A stretch of 64,000 nt of DNA from Streptomyces sp. F001 (GCF_004187715.1 NZ_QZWF01000003.1:1-64000); one strand, 5' to 3'. Positions 19,633-28,565 are shown, counted from the stretch's first letter. The notes: generated by a model not told the origin, from the letters alone. Made by a program: numbers and translations.

Positions 19633-21276
19633 GTGAATGGTCCGCTGATCGTCCAGTCCGACAAAACTCTGCTCCTGGAAGTCGACCACGAGCGTGCCGA
19701 CGACTGCCGTCGGGCCATCGCGCCGTTCGCGGAGCTGGAGCGGGCGCCCGAGCACATCCACACCTACCGGGTGACGCCGCTCGGCCTGTGGAACGCGCGC
19801 GCGGCGGGGCATGACGCGGAGCAGGTCGTGGACGCGCTGGTGCAGTACAGCCGCTACCCGGTGCCGCACGCGCTGCTGGTGGACATCGCCGAGACGATGG
19901 ACCGCTATGGGCGGCTGACGCTGAGCAAGCACCCGGCGCACGGGCTGGTGCTGACCACCACCGACCGACCGGTCCTCGAAGAGATCCTGCGCTCCAAGCG
20001 CGTCGCACCGCTCGTCGGCACCCGGATCGACCCCGACACCGTGGCCGTGCACCCCTCCGAGCGGGGGCAGATCAAGCAGGTGCTGCTGAAGCTGGGCTGG
20101 CCCGCCGAGGACCTCGCCGGGTACGTCGACGGCGAGGCGCACCCCATCGAGCTGCACGAGGACGGCTGGGCGCTGCGCCCCTACCAGAAGCAGGCGGTGG
20201 AGAACTTCTGGCACGGCGGCTCCGGCGTGGTGGTGCTGCCCTGCGGCGCCGGCAAGACGCTGGTGGGCGCGGGCTCGATGGCGCAGGCGAAGTCGACGAC
20301 GCTCATCCTCGTCACGAACACGGTCTCGGCCCGGCAGTGGAAGCACGAGCTGGTGAAGCGCACCTCGCTGACCGAGGACGAGATCGGCGAGTACAGCGGT
20401 ACGAAGAAGGAGATCCGCCCGGTCACCATCGCCACGTACCAGGTGCTGACGACCAGGCGGAAGGGCGTCTATCCGCACCTGGAGCTGTTCGACTCCCGTG
20501 ACTGGGGCCTGATCCTCTACGACGAGGTGCATCTGCTGCCGGCGCCGGTCTTCAAGTTCACGGCGGACCTCCAGGCGCGGCGGCGGCTGGGCCTGACGGC
20601 GACGCTGGTGCGGGAGGACGGGCGCGAGTCGGACGTGTTCTCGCTGATCGGGCCCAAGCGGTTCGACGCGCCGTGGAAGGAGATCGAGGCGCAGGGCTAC
20701 ATCGCGCCCGCGGACTGCGTCGAGGTCCGCGTCAACCTCACGGACGCCGAGCGGCTGGCGTACGCTACCGCCGAGACGGAGGAGAAGTACCGCTTCTGTG
20801 CGACGACCGACACCAAGCGCAAGGTGACGGAGGCGATCGTCCGCCGGTTCGCCGGGCAGCAGATCCTCGTCATCGGGCAGTACATCGACCAGCTCGACGA
20901 ACTGGGCGAGCACCTGAACGCCCCCGTGATCAAGGGCGAGACCTCGAACGCCCAGCGGGAGAAGCTGTTCGACGCGTTCCGGCAGGGCGAGATCAGCGTG
21001 CTGGTGGTGTCCAAGGTCGCCAACTTCTCCATCGACCTGCCGGAGGCCACGGTCGCCATCCAGGTGTCGGGCACCTTCGGCTCGCGCCAGGAGGAGGCGC
21101 AGCGCCTGGGCCGCGTCCTGCGCCCGAAGGCCGACGGGCACCAGGCGCACTTCTACTCGGTCGTGGCCCGGGACACGATCGACCAGGACTTCGCCGCCCA
21201 CCGCCAGCGGTTCCTGGCGGAGCAGGGGTATGCGTACCGGATCGTGGACGCGGACGAGATCCTCGCGGAGAGCTGA
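19633..21276 (+). CDS. XPB/ERCC3-type DNA helicase
   Basis: A 547-residue superfamily 2 helicase. An N-terminal damage-recognition-like domain (SDKTLLLEVDHERADDCRRA) precedes Walker A LPCGAGKT near residue 202, the DEVH box near residue 296 (YDEVHLL), motif III GLTATLVREDGR and motif VI QEEAQRLGRVLRP. Bacterial XPBs act in DNA repair or transcription-coupled processes. GTG at 19633 follows AAGGG; upstream in-frame codons are AT-poor non-coding sequence. The helicase-associated protein at 14952-17614 is a likely functional partner. Confidence 0.92.
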   Translation: MNGPLIVQSDKTLLLEVDHERADDCRRAIAPFAELERAPEHIHTYRVTPLGLWNARAAGHDAEQVVDALVQYSRYPVPHALLVDIAETMDRYGRLTLSKHPAHGLVLTTTDRPVLEEILRSKRVAPLVGTRIDPDTVAVHPSERGQIKQVLLKLGWPAEDLAGYVDGEAHPIELHEDGWALRPYQKQAVENFWHGGSGVVVLPCGAGKTLVGAGSMAQAKSTTLILVTNTVSARQWKHELVKRTSLTEDEIGEYSGTKKEIRPVTIATYQVLTTRRKGVYPHLELFDSRDWGLILYDEVHLLPAPVFKFTADLQARRRLGLTATLVREDGRESDVFSLIGPKRFDAPWKEIEAQGYIAPADCVEVRVNLTDAERLAYATAETEEKYRFCATTDTKRKVTEAIVRRFAGQQILVIGQYIDQLDELGEHLNAPVIKGETSNAQREKLFDAFRQGEISVLVVSKVANFSIDLPEATVAIQVSGTFGSRQEEAQRLGRVLRPKADGHQAHFYSVVARDTIDQDFAAHRQRFLAEQGYAYRIVDADEILAES

Positions 21277-22417
21277 GCGGCATGTGTCGTAGCGCGGCGG
21301 GCGCGAGGTGCTCCTGCTGCCGGAGGAGGGCTGACGCGAGCACGGCCAGCCCCAGCAGCGGGTAGGGCGAGGCCAACGGCTGTTGCCACCACGGGAGTCG
21401 GAGGTCCAGGTCGCCCTCGTGGGGCAGCAGCCACATCGTGCGGGCCGTGAAGAGCAGGGCCGTGAGCGCGGCCAGGCGGGTGCGGCCCTCGGCCAGGAGC
21501 ACGGCGATCAGCGGCACGCACCACACCCAGTGGTGGGACCAGCTGACCGGGGAGACGAGCAGCGCGGTGACGGCCGTGACGACGATGCCCCTGCGGTCGT
21601 CACCGGCCCGGCACGCGAGCCACAGCCCGGTGGCGGCGAGCAGCAGCGCCGGGAACATCCAGGCCGGGCCCGGTGCCGGGTCGCCGAGCGTGCGGGCGAG
21701 CAGGCCCTGCAGGGACTGGTTGTCGACGATCCAGGGCTTGCCCACGCGGTCGGTCTCGTAGAGGCGGTGGAGCCAGAAGTCCGCGCCGGCGGACGGCAGG
21801 ACGAGGACGCCGAGCAGGACGGTGGCGGCGAGGGCGGTGGTCGCGGTGAGCGCCTCGCGGGTGCGGCGGGTGAGGAAGAGATACGCGATGAAGACGGCCG
21901 GGGTGAGCTTGATCCCGGCCGCGATGCCCACGGCCACGCCCTTGCCGGGGGCGCCGGGCGGGCGGGTGAGGTCCCACAGGACCAGGCAGGCGAGCAGCAG
22001 GTTGATCTGGCCGAAGAGGAGGGTCTGGAAGACCGGTTCGAGCCAGAGTGCCAGGGCTGTGCCCGCGCACAGGGACGGAAGGCGCAGGGGCCGCCCCGCC
22101 AGCCGGGCGGAGAGGTGGACGAGGCAGGCGACGAGCAGGGTGTTGGCTGCGAGGAACGCCGCCTTGAGGGCCGTGACCGGAATCCAGGCCGTCGGGACGA
22201 ACAGGAGCGCCGCGAAGGGCGGGTAGGTGGCGGGCAGCTGCCACTCGGTGACCCTGAAGCCGTACAGATCGCTGCCGCGCAGGACCGCCTCGCCCTGGGC
22301 CCGGTAGACCAGCGCGTCCGCCATCGGCAGGCGCTGTACGGCGCACAGGGCGGCGAAGGCCCCCAGGGAAACGGCCAGGAGGAGGAAGGGAGTTGCGGAG
22401 TGTGATCGGAAGGTCAC
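20993..22417 (-). CDS. GT87-like polytopic mannosyltransferase
   Basis: Membrane glycosyltransferase of the GT87/DUF2029 kind, using polyprenyl-phosphate sugars outside the membrane in related actinobacterial enzymes. It has about ten hydrophobic segments, an early loop acidic residue (MADALVYRAQGEAVLRG) and the conserved PFAALLFVP, FGQINLLLACLVLWD and SWSHHWVW blocks. The recognisable protein ends near LLGLAVLASALLRQQ (about 21310). The frame then runs about 95 codons into the 3' end of the helicase gene on the other strand with proline/arginine-rich sequence; no stop occurs in any frame before the overlap. Either the tail is real or a stop has been lost to an indel. Confidence 0.8.
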   Translation of the reverse strand: MTFRSHSATPFLLLAVSLGAFAALCAVQRLPMADALVYRAQGEAVLRGSDLYGFRVTEWQLPATYPPFAALLFVPTAWIPVTALKAAFLAANTLLVACLVHLSARLAGRPLRLPSLCAGTALALWLEPVFQTLLFGQINLLLACLVLWDLTRPPGAPGKGVAVGIAAGIKLTPAVFIAYLFLTRRTREALTATTALAATVLLGVLVLPSAGADFWLHRLYETDRVGKPWIVDNQSLQGLLARTLGDPAPGPAWMFPALLLAATGLWLACRAGDDRRGIVVTAVTALLVSPVSWSHHWVWCVPLIAVLLAEGRTRLAALTALLFTARTMWLLPHEGDLDLRLPWWQQPLASPYPLLGLAVLASALLRQQEHLAPAALRHMPLSSPRGSRPRPRSGTHTPAPPGTAGGGRRSPGRSCPGPRPSRSAPGARRPSGAGRGPGAAPPPGASRRCPTPGWRPWPPAGRWRSWRPWTPPAR

Positions 22418-22434
22418 GCGGTGACCCTAGTCGG

Positions 22435-22614
22435 TCACTTCCGGCGTACGCCCGCCTCCTCGCCGTACTCACCGAGGATGATGACGTCGAACGCGGCCCC
22501 CGCGAACACCCGCACGGCGCGCAGGGCCTCGCCGAGCCGGTGCCGGTGGCTGCCGCCGAGGGCGGTGGCGCCGGACGGCCGGGCCGGGGCTGGGGTGATG
22601 GTCGCTGCACTCAT
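22435..22614 (-). CDS. Small conserved protein, 59 residues
   Basis: Starts ATG at 22614 with GGAG close upstream; reads MSAATITPAPARPSG... then GSHRHRLGEALRAVRVF and FDVIILGEYGEEAGVRRK. The basic/amphipathic second half looks like a small conserved Streptomyces protein of unknown function. It is divergent from helD and follows immediately upstream of the GT87 gene on the same strand (17-base gap), so the two may be cotranscribed. Confidence 0.65.
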   Translation of the reverse strand: MSAATITPAPARPSGATALGGSHRHRLGEALRAVRVFAGAAFDVIILGEYGEEAGVRRK

Positions 22615-22705
22615 GTCTCCATGGTGGGTTTCCGCACCCGAGAACGGAATCGGTCTCGGGGCCGAACCTCGACCGCTCCCGCGTAGCCCTCCGGGTGGAC
22701 CGCCT

Positions 22706-22737
22706 CCCCTGAGGGGGGACTACCCGCCCCCTAGGGG
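22706..22737. promoter_or_regulatory. Paired CCCCT-A-GGGG palindromes between the small gene and helD
   Basis: CCCCTGAGGGG at 22706-22716 and CCCCTAGGGG at 22728-22737 lie about 21 bases centre to centre, two helical turns, separated by GGACTACCCG. They sit in the 330-base divergent region (22615-22946) and have the geometry of a dimeric activator or response-regulator site. The regulator is unknown. Nothing else is evident in this intergenic stretch apart from the helD ribosome site. Confidence 0.45.
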
Positions 22738-22946
22738 AAGGAGAGGCGCCGGAAAATTCATTGGCACCGCTCTCCCCCGATTACCTAGAATCTCCGCTCT
22801 TGCCCGCCTCCCTCACGGAGTGCCGCCCGCCCGTCTCCCACCACCACCTCAACCGAGGCCCTTCGGGCCGCCCCTACATTGCCGGCCGGAAACCGGACGG
22901 CATCGATCGCCCCACACTCACGCAGGTCCCCGACGGAGGCACCCCC

Positions 22947-25013
22947 TTGTCCACGCCCGCCGACGATCCCCTCTCCCGCGAGCGCGCCCATCTCTCCGCC
23001 TCCCGTGCCGCGCTGCGCGCCATGCGGGAGGACGTCGAGTCGCTCGACATCAGTGACGTCACCGCGAACTGGGTCAACGCCCAGATCCTGGAACACCAGA
23101 TCGGCGAGCGGATCAAGGCCCTCGCCGATCTCAGCGACACGCCACTGTTCTTCGGCCGGCTCGACTATCTGCACGCGCCGGGCGCCGAACAGGCGGAGGG
23201 CGCGGAAGGGGAACGCCCGCGGCCGGAGGCCGCTTATCAAACACTGCACATCGGGCGCCGGCATGTGCACGACGCCGACGGCGACCCGATGGTGATCGAC
23301 TGGCGTGCGCCGGTGTCGCAGCCGTTCTACCGGGCGTCCAAGAAGGATCCGATGGACGTCGGCCTGCGCCGCCGCTTCGGCTACACCGGCGGCGATCTCA
23401 CGGCCTACGAGGACGAGCACCTGTCCGACCCCGCCGAGGCGGCGAAGGCCAGCAAGCTGCTCCAGCAGGAGATCGAGCGCCCGCGTGTCGGCCCGATGCG
23501 GGACATCGTGGCGACCATCCAGCCCGAGCAGGACGAGATCGTACGGTCGGGACTCTCCGGGACCGTCTGCGTACAGGGCGGCCCCGGCACCGGAAAGACG
23601 GCCGTCGGCCTCCACCGGGTCGCGTACCTCCTCTACGCCCACCGCGAGCGGCTCGCCCGCACCGGCACCCTCGTCATCGGGCCGAACCGGTCCTTCCTGC
23701 ACTACATCGAGCAGGTGCTGCCCGCACTGGGTGAGCTGACGGTCCGCCAGGCCACGGTCGACGACCTGGTGGCCCATGTGGAGGTGCGCGGCACGGACGA
23801 CGCGGCGGCGGCGATCGTCAAGGGCGACGCCCGGATGGCCGAGGTCCTCCGCAGCGCCCTCTACGCGCATGTCACGCTGCCGACCGAGCCGGTCGTCGTC
23901 GTGCGCGGCTCCCGGCGCTGGCGGGTCCCGGCGTACGAACTCGAGGAGATCGTGCGGGAGTTGCTGGACCGAGGCATCCGCTACGGCGCCGCCCGCGAGG
24001 CGCTGCCGCAGCGGATCGCGCACGCCGTGCTGGTGCAGATGGAACGGTCCGGTGAGGCGCCGGACGACCGGGTGCAGGACGCGGTGGCCCGCAACGCCGC
24101 GGTGAAGGCGGCCGTCAAGGCGATCTGGCCGCCCGTCGACCCGGCGAAGCTGGTGCTGCGGCTGCTGACCGACGTGGACTTCCTCGCCGTCCATGCGGAC
24201 GGGATCCTCACCGAGGAGGAGCAGAAGACGATCCTGTGGGCGAGGCCGGTGCGGTCGGTGAAGTCCGCGAAATGGTCGCCCGCGGACACCGTGCTGGTCG
24301 ACGAGGCGACGGACCTCGTCGACCGCACGCCCTCCCTCGGCCATGTCGTCCTCGACGAGGCGCAGGACCTCTCCCCCATGCAGTACCGGGCGGTCGGCCG
24401 GCGCTGCACCACCGGCTCCGCGACCGTCCTCGGCGACCTCGCGCAGGGCACCACACCCTGGGCGACGAGGAGTTGGGACGACGCCCTCACCCACCTCGGC
24501 AAGCCGGACGCGGTGATCGAGGAACTGACGGCCGGCTTCCGCGTCCCGACGGACGTCATCACCTACGCCTCACGGCTCCTGCCCCGCATCGCGCCGGGGC
24601 TGACGCCGGTGGCGTCGGTCCGCGAGAACCCCGGGTCGTTCGAGGTACGGCCGGTCACCGGCGATGCGGACGTGGTCGCGGCATGCACGCAGGCGCTGCG
24701 CAACGAGGGCTCGATCGGCCTGATCGCCGCCGACGCCCGCGTGCCGGCCCTCGCTCAGGCCCTGACGGCGGCGGGCATCCCGTACCTCTCGCCGGGCGAG
24801 GAGACAACCCCCGACTGCCGCCTGACCCTGGTCCCGGCCTCCCTCGCCAAGGGCCTGGAGTACGACTACGTCGTCCTCGACGAGCCCCAAGCCGTGGTCG
24901 ACGGAGAACCGGACGAACGCACCGGCCTGCGCCGCCTGTACGTGGCCCTGACCCGAGCGGTATCGGGCCTGACGGTCACCCATGCGGCCCCACTGCCACC
25001 ACAACTCGGCTGA
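22947..25013 (+). CDS. helD: HelD-type UvrD/Rep helicase, RNA polymerase-associated
   Basis: A 688-residue superfamily 1 motor. Actinobacterial HelD proteins bind RNA polymerase and release stalled complexes. N-terminal helices (ERAHLSASRAALRAMREDV) would enter the secondary channel. Walker A GGPGTGKTA lies near residue 211, DEAQDLSPMQYR is motif II, and motif VI is GLRRLYVALTRA. TTG at 22947 is chosen because GGAGG lies seven bases upstream and the family N-terminus follows; earlier in-frame starts give low-complexity sequence. Paired palindromes upstream may regulate it. Confidence 0.9.
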   Translation: MSTPADDPLSRERAHLSASRAALRAMREDVESLDISDVTANWVNAQILEHQIGERIKALADLSDTPLFFGRLDYLHAPGAEQAEGAEGERPRPEAAYQTLHIGRRHVHDADGDPMVIDWRAPVSQPFYRASKKDPMDVGLRRRFGYTGGDLTAYEDEHLSDPAEAAKASKLLQQEIERPRVGPMRDIVATIQPEQDEIVRSGLSGTVCVQGGPGTGKTAVGLHRVAYLLYAHRERLARTGTLVIGPNRSFLHYIEQVLPALGELTVRQATVDDLVAHVEVRGTDDAAAAIVKGDARMAEVLRSALYAHVTLPTEPVVVVRGSRRWRVPAYELEEIVRELLDRGIRYGAAREALPQRIAHAVLVQMERSGEAPDDRVQDAVARNAAVKAAVKAIWPPVDPAKLVLRLLTDVDFLAVHADGILTEEEQKTILWARPVRSVKSAKWSPADTVLVDEATDLVDRTPSLGHVVLDEAQDLSPMQYRAVGRRCTTGSATVLGDLAQGTTPWATRSWDDALTHLGKPDAVIEELTAGFRVPTDVITYASRLLPRIAPGLTPVASVRENPGSFEVRPVTGDADVVAACTQALRNEGSIGLIAADARVPALAQALTAAGIPYLSPGEETTPDCRLTLVPASLAKGLEYDYVVLDEPQAVVDGEPDERTGLRRLYVALTRAVSGLTVTHAAPLPPQLG

Positions 25014-25014
25014 C

Positions 25015-25920
25015 TCAGCCCGCCAGACCGCGGGCAGTCGTACCGCTGGGGCAGCCCGGGTGGGCGCGGACGACACCCGCCACCACGTCAATCCGCGGGC
25101 ATTCGTGCCGCCCAGGGCGATGGAGGTCCCCCCGCTCGAGCGAAGCGAGAGTGGGGAGGGTGGGCGCGGGCGGCACCGCCGGCGCCGGGCTGCGCCACCC
25201 ACCCCGGCCAGCCCCCCACGCCGGTCCCGTACACCCGTCCAGCACCCGCCGCCACTCGGCGACGGCCTCCGCCGACACCGGCCCGTCCCAGCCCTCCGGC
25301 CGAGCCGCCCCGCCGATGTGAAACGCGTCGATCCCACCGGCCAGCAGCCCCGGCACGTGGTCCAGCCGCAACCCACCGCCGACAAGGAGCTGCTGCTCGT
25401 ACCCAGGCTCTCCACAGCGCCGCGCCTCGGCGAGCAGCGTGGGAAGGCCGCCGTCGACACCGCCGGCCGACCCGGCCGTCAGGTAGGCATCCAGTCCCGG
25501 GAGGTCCCCGAGCTGCTTGCGCAGCGCGTCCCGGTCGGCGGCCCGGTCGATCGCCCGGTGGAAAGTCCACCGGCACCCGTCCAGCACCCCGACCACCCGC
25601 TCCACGGCATCCAGATCCACCCCACCGTGCGCATCGAGGAACCCGAGCACGAACTGCTCCGCCCCGGGCCTCCGCATCTCCCCCGCGACCCGCACCAGCC
25701 GCTCGACGTCCCCGGCGGCGAATCCGTCCGCGAGCCGCAGCATCACGCGTACGTCGATGTCGACGGCGGCCCGGATCGCGGCGACGGTCCCGGCCGGCGG
25801 CGTGAGCCCGTCGGCCGCCATGTCGGTGACCAGTTCGAGGCGGTCCGCGCCTCCGGCCTGGGCGGCGACCGCGTCCTCGACGTCGAGGGCGATCACCTCC
25901 AGGACTGCACGCGTGCTCAT
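25015..25920 (-). CDS. cutC: CutC family protein
   Basis: TIM-barrel protein of the CutC family, once linked to copper homeostasis, true role unsettled. The core matches well: LEVIALDVEDAVAAQAGGADRLELV, TFHRAIDR, LPGLDAYLTAGSAG, VGGGLRLDHVP and the ending AFHIGGAARP. The family usually stops soon after EWRRVLDG; here another ~65 residues follow, rich in P/G/R. This tail is encoded by a palindromic repeat region (25126-25160), suggesting the original stop was displaced by an inserted element. Ends 2 bases from the convergent helD stop. Confidence 0.85.
   Translation of the reverse strand: MSTRAVLEVIALDVEDAVAAQAGGADRLELVTDMAADGLTPPAGTVAAIRAAVDIDVRVMLRLADGFAAGDVERLVRVAGEMRRPGAEQFVLGFLDAHGGVDLDAVERVVGVLDGCRWTFHRAIDRAADRDALRKQLGDLPGLDAYLTAGSAGGVDGGLPTLLAEARRCGEPGYEQQLLVGGGLRLDHVPGLLAGGIDAFHIGGAARPEGWDGPVSAEAVAEWRRVLDGCTGPAWGAGRGGWRSPAPAVPPAPTLPTLASLERGDLHRPGRHECPRIDVVAGVVRAHPGCPSGTTARGLAG
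25126..25160. repeat. Palindromic repeat at the 3' end of cutC
   Basis: TCCCCCCGCTC, then GAGCGAAGC, then GAGAGTGGGGAGG: an imperfect inverted repeat of the common Streptomyces intergenic kind. Here it lies inside the open frame of the cutC C-terminal extension. Confidence 0.5.
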
Positions 25921-26040
25921 AGGACCCCTTTCGTTGGGCGTTCCCCGAAGCGGCTACAGGTCTAGTCCAATATCAGGGTACGCCCGGAAGGATCGAGGTC
26001 GCGAGACGCCCACCACCGGCCGGAACGGGCACAGCTCGCC

Positions 26041-26093
26041 CGTCAGCCGTCAGCCGTCAGCCGTCAGCCGTCAGCCGTCAGCGTCAGCCGTCA
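26041..26093. repeat. Tandem heptamer CGTCAGC repeat
   Basis: About seven and a half head-to-tail copies of the 7-mer CGTCAGC, with one 6-base slip near 26081. The array runs into the stop codon of the adjacent minus-strand gene. On that strand it reads as repeated GCTGACG, which supplies TGA in several frames. Consistent with replication slippage. Confidence 0.85.
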
Positions 26094-26758
26094 GCCGAAA
26101 ATGTTCAGCTCCGCAGCCCCACCCCCGAGCTCGTACCCCGCCGCCGTCCACCGGCCGCCCGCAACAGCCGTACGAGCGTCGCGGTCCCGATGTACCGCGC
26201 CGGCGTCCGCTCCCCGCTCACCTCACCGAACCGCAGCGGCTCATCCACGTCGTCGAGGTCGGCGTGCAACGGCACATGCCCCCGGTTCCTGGTGATCCAG
26301 ACGAGCAGGTCGAGCGCGTACGACAGCCCTCCCCCTGCGTACGCCCCCGCTCCCCGAGCGCTCGCGCACGTCCACGGCGTGCACCCATTCCCCGAGCGCG
26401 ACCAGTCCAGCGCCCCGCCCGCCTTGGCGATCGCCGGCCCCGCCTCGGTCATCCCGCGTTCCAGCTCGTCGACGACCTGCTCGTTCGTCCAGTCGGCGCG
26501 CTCGGCGATGTCCCGGTCGTTCGCCTCGGGGGAGAACACACCCTTCTCGAACCGGCTCTCCACCACCCTCATCAGCGCGGCCGAACAGTGCGCCAGCACA
26601 TCCCGCACCGTCCACCCAGGACACGCCGCCGTGGGAGTCGCGAAGTCCCCGTCCGTCCTCCCCCGCAACAGCGGGATCAGCGCGTCCCGCTCCACCACCA
26701 GCAGCCGACCCGGCAGCTCCGGATCCCGTACGTCGCCGTGCATGTCAGCAGTAGTCAT
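26091..26758 (-). CDS. Maleylpyruvate isomerase family mycothiol-dependent enzyme (frameshifted)
   Basis: DinB-like four-helix enzyme of the mycothiol-dependent maleylpyruvate isomerase group. N-terminus MTTADMHGDVRDPELPGRLLVVERDALIPLL; the metal/thiol-binding helix is PGWTVRDVLAHCSAALMR, with one of the histidines. Between about 26350 and 26405 the frame is shifted: the proper reading is LVALGEWVHAVDVRE, restored at YALDLLVWITR. A further indel near 26150 moves the end to AAELNIFG and a stop at 26091, inside the heptamer array. Net length about 221 residues, normal. Substrate unknown. Confidence 0.75.
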
Positions 26759-26824
26759 GGCCCCACGCTAAGGGCCGGGCCTCCGACAGGGGAGAACCAC
26801 GCAGCCACACGCGACAATGCCCCC

Positions 26825-27469
26825 ATGACCGACCCCGACACCTTGCGCACCCGCTTCACCCGCGCACTCGAAGCCGCCCGAGCCCCCGAGGGCGGCCCCG
26901 ATCCGGCCCCGTACGCCGACAACCTGATCGCCCGCTGGCAGGAGCCGCAGCGCCGCTACCACACGCTCGCGCATCTCACCGCTGTGCTGGATCACATCGA
27001 CGTGCTGGAGAAGTACGCGGACGATCCGGACGTCGTCCGGCTGGCCGCCTGGTTCCATGACGCGGTCTACCTTCCCGACCGCTCCGAGAACGAGGAGCGG
27101 TCGGCCCGTCTTGCCGAGCGGGCGCTGCCCGAGGCGGGGGTGTCCGAGGCGAAGGCGGCCGAGGTCGCCCGGCTGGTCCGGCTCACCGCGGGCCACGCCC
27201 CGGCCGGCGACGACCGCAACGGCCAGGTCCTGTGCGACGCCGACCTGGCGATCCTCGCCTCGCCCCCGTCGTCGTACGCCGTCTACACCGCCGCCGTCCG
27301 CGAGGAGTACGGCTTCGTCCCCTCCGACGCCTTCCGGGCCGGCCGCGCCGCCGTCCTCCGCGAACTCCTCGCTCTGCCCCGGCTGTTCCGCACCCCGTAC
27401 GGCGCGGAGCACTGGGAGGCGACGGCCCGCTACAACATCACCTCGGAGCTGGAAATCCTGTCGTCCTGA
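26825..27469 (+). CDS. HD-domain metal-dependent phosphohydrolase-like protein
   Basis: A 214-residue cytoplasmic protein. The HD motif is AAWFHDAVY near residue 76, preceded by RRYHTLAHL, which supplies an upstream histidine, and followed by TAGHAPAGD and CDADLAILA that supply other metal ligands. This is the predicted metal-dependent HD family of unknown substrate. ATG at 26825; no strong ribosome site. Followed 28 bases later by the DinB-GNAT gene on the same strand. Confidence 0.85.
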   Translation: MTDPDTLRTRFTRALEAARAPEGGPDPAPYADNLIARWQEPQRRYHTLAHLTAVLDHIDVLEKYADDPDVVRLAAWFHDAVYLPDRSENEERSARLAERALPEAGVSEAKAAEVARLVRLTAGHAPAGDDRNGQVLCDADLAILASPPSSYAVYTAAVREEYGFVPSDAFRAGRAAVLRELLALPRLFRTPYGAEHWEATARYNITSELEILSS

Positions 27470-27497
27470 GCGAGGGGCGACCTCTAACCTGCGGTGC

Positions 27498-28565
27498 ATG
27501 ACAGATATGGGTGGGGAACGGGTGCGGGAGGCCGTCGCGGGCGCCGTCGCGGTGCTTCGGACGGCGACCGAGCGGGACTGGGAAAGCGTCGACGCGGGCT
27601 CGTTGACGTGGAGTTGTCGCAGGACGGCCGAGCATGTCGCGAGCTGTCTGCTCGCGTACGCGGGCCAACTGGCGGGGCGGGTGCAGGGGGCCTACTCCCC
27701 GTTCAGGATCAGCATCGTGGACGGCACGAGCAACGAGGAGCTGCTCCAGGTCGTCGAGACAACCGGCGCCCTCCTCACCGCCGCTGTCCGCACCGCGCCC
27801 CGCGAGGCGCGCGCCTTCCACCCGTACCCCTTCCGCAGCGCGAGCCGCGACGGCTTCGCCGCGATGGGTGTCACCGAGGTGGTGCTGCACACGTACGACA
27901 TCGCAGAGGGCCTCAGCCTCCCCTACGAACCGCCCCCCGAACTCGCCGAGTTCGCGCTCGGCACGATCTTCCCGCACGTCCAGCCCGGCCCCGACGCCTG
28001 GCGCACCCTGCTGTGGGCCACCGGCCGCGGCGAACTGCCCGGTCGCGCCCCGGTCACCGAGTGGCGCTGGAACAACAACCTGGTCATCCCCGCCGAGCGC
28101 CTCACCCTGGAAGGCGTCACGCCGCTCGCCGCCGCCGACCTCGCCGCGGGTGGCGACGGCGGGTTCGAGTGGGTCGAGGGCGGCCCGTTCGAGGGCACGC
28201 GGGAGGCCGCCGGGATGACCGCGAAGGCGTACGAGGCGGGGGTGCACCGCCCGGAGTTCGGGCTGTTCGTGCTCGTACGGCAGGAGGACGGCCGGGCGGT
28301 CGGCGGCATGGGCTTCCACGGCGCCCCCGACGAGGACGGCCGCACCGAGGTCGGCTACGACCTCGCCGAGTCCGCCCGCGGCCACGGCTACGCCACCGAC
28401 GCACTGCGGGCGCTGGCCGCGTGGGCGCTGGCGCGGGAGGACGTACGGTCGCTGTTCGCGACGGTCGACCGGGACAACGTGCCGTCGCAGCGGGTCGTCG
28501 AGCGGGCCGGGTTCCTGCGGGTCAGCGAGGACGGGGAGCAGTTCGCCTATGAGCTGCTCCCCTGA
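27498..28565 (+). CDS. DinB/mycothiol-type domain fused to GNAT acetyltransferase
   Basis: A 355-residue two-domain protein. Residues 1-~190 are a DinB/maleylpyruvate-isomerase-type helical bundle (SLTWSCRRTAEHVASCLLAYAGQL, GVTEVVLHTYDIAEGL with conserved histidines). Residues ~190-355 are a GNAT acetyltransferase with the acetyl-CoA loop VGYDLAESARGHGYATDALRAL and the terminal NVPSQRVVERAGF. Both are common singly; the fusion implies one substrate is handled by both parts, perhaps a detoxification step. Substrate unknown. The stop codon lies in the first copy of a 34-bp tandem repeat. Confidence 0.8.
   Translation: MTDMGGERVREAVAGAVAVLRTATERDWESVDAGSLTWSCRRTAEHVASCLLAYAGQLAGRVQGAYSPFRISIVDGTSNEELLQVVETTGALLTAAVRTAPREARAFHPYPFRSASRDGFAAMGVTEVVLHTYDIAEGLSLPYEPPPELAEFALGTIFPHVQPGPDAWRTLLWATGRGELPGRAPVTEWRWNNNLVIPAERLTLEGVTPLAAADLAAGGDGGFEWVEGGPFEGTREAAGMTAKAYEAGVHRPEFGLFVLVRQEDGRAVGGMGFHGAPDEDGRTEVGYDLAESARGHGYATDALRALAAWALAREDVRSLFATVDRDNVPSQRVVERAGFLRVSEDGEQFAYELLP

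Noticed and set aside
26041..26096. CRISPR-like or iteron origin from the heptamer array
   Set aside because: Units are 7 bp with no spacers; no replication gene nearby; best explained by slippage.
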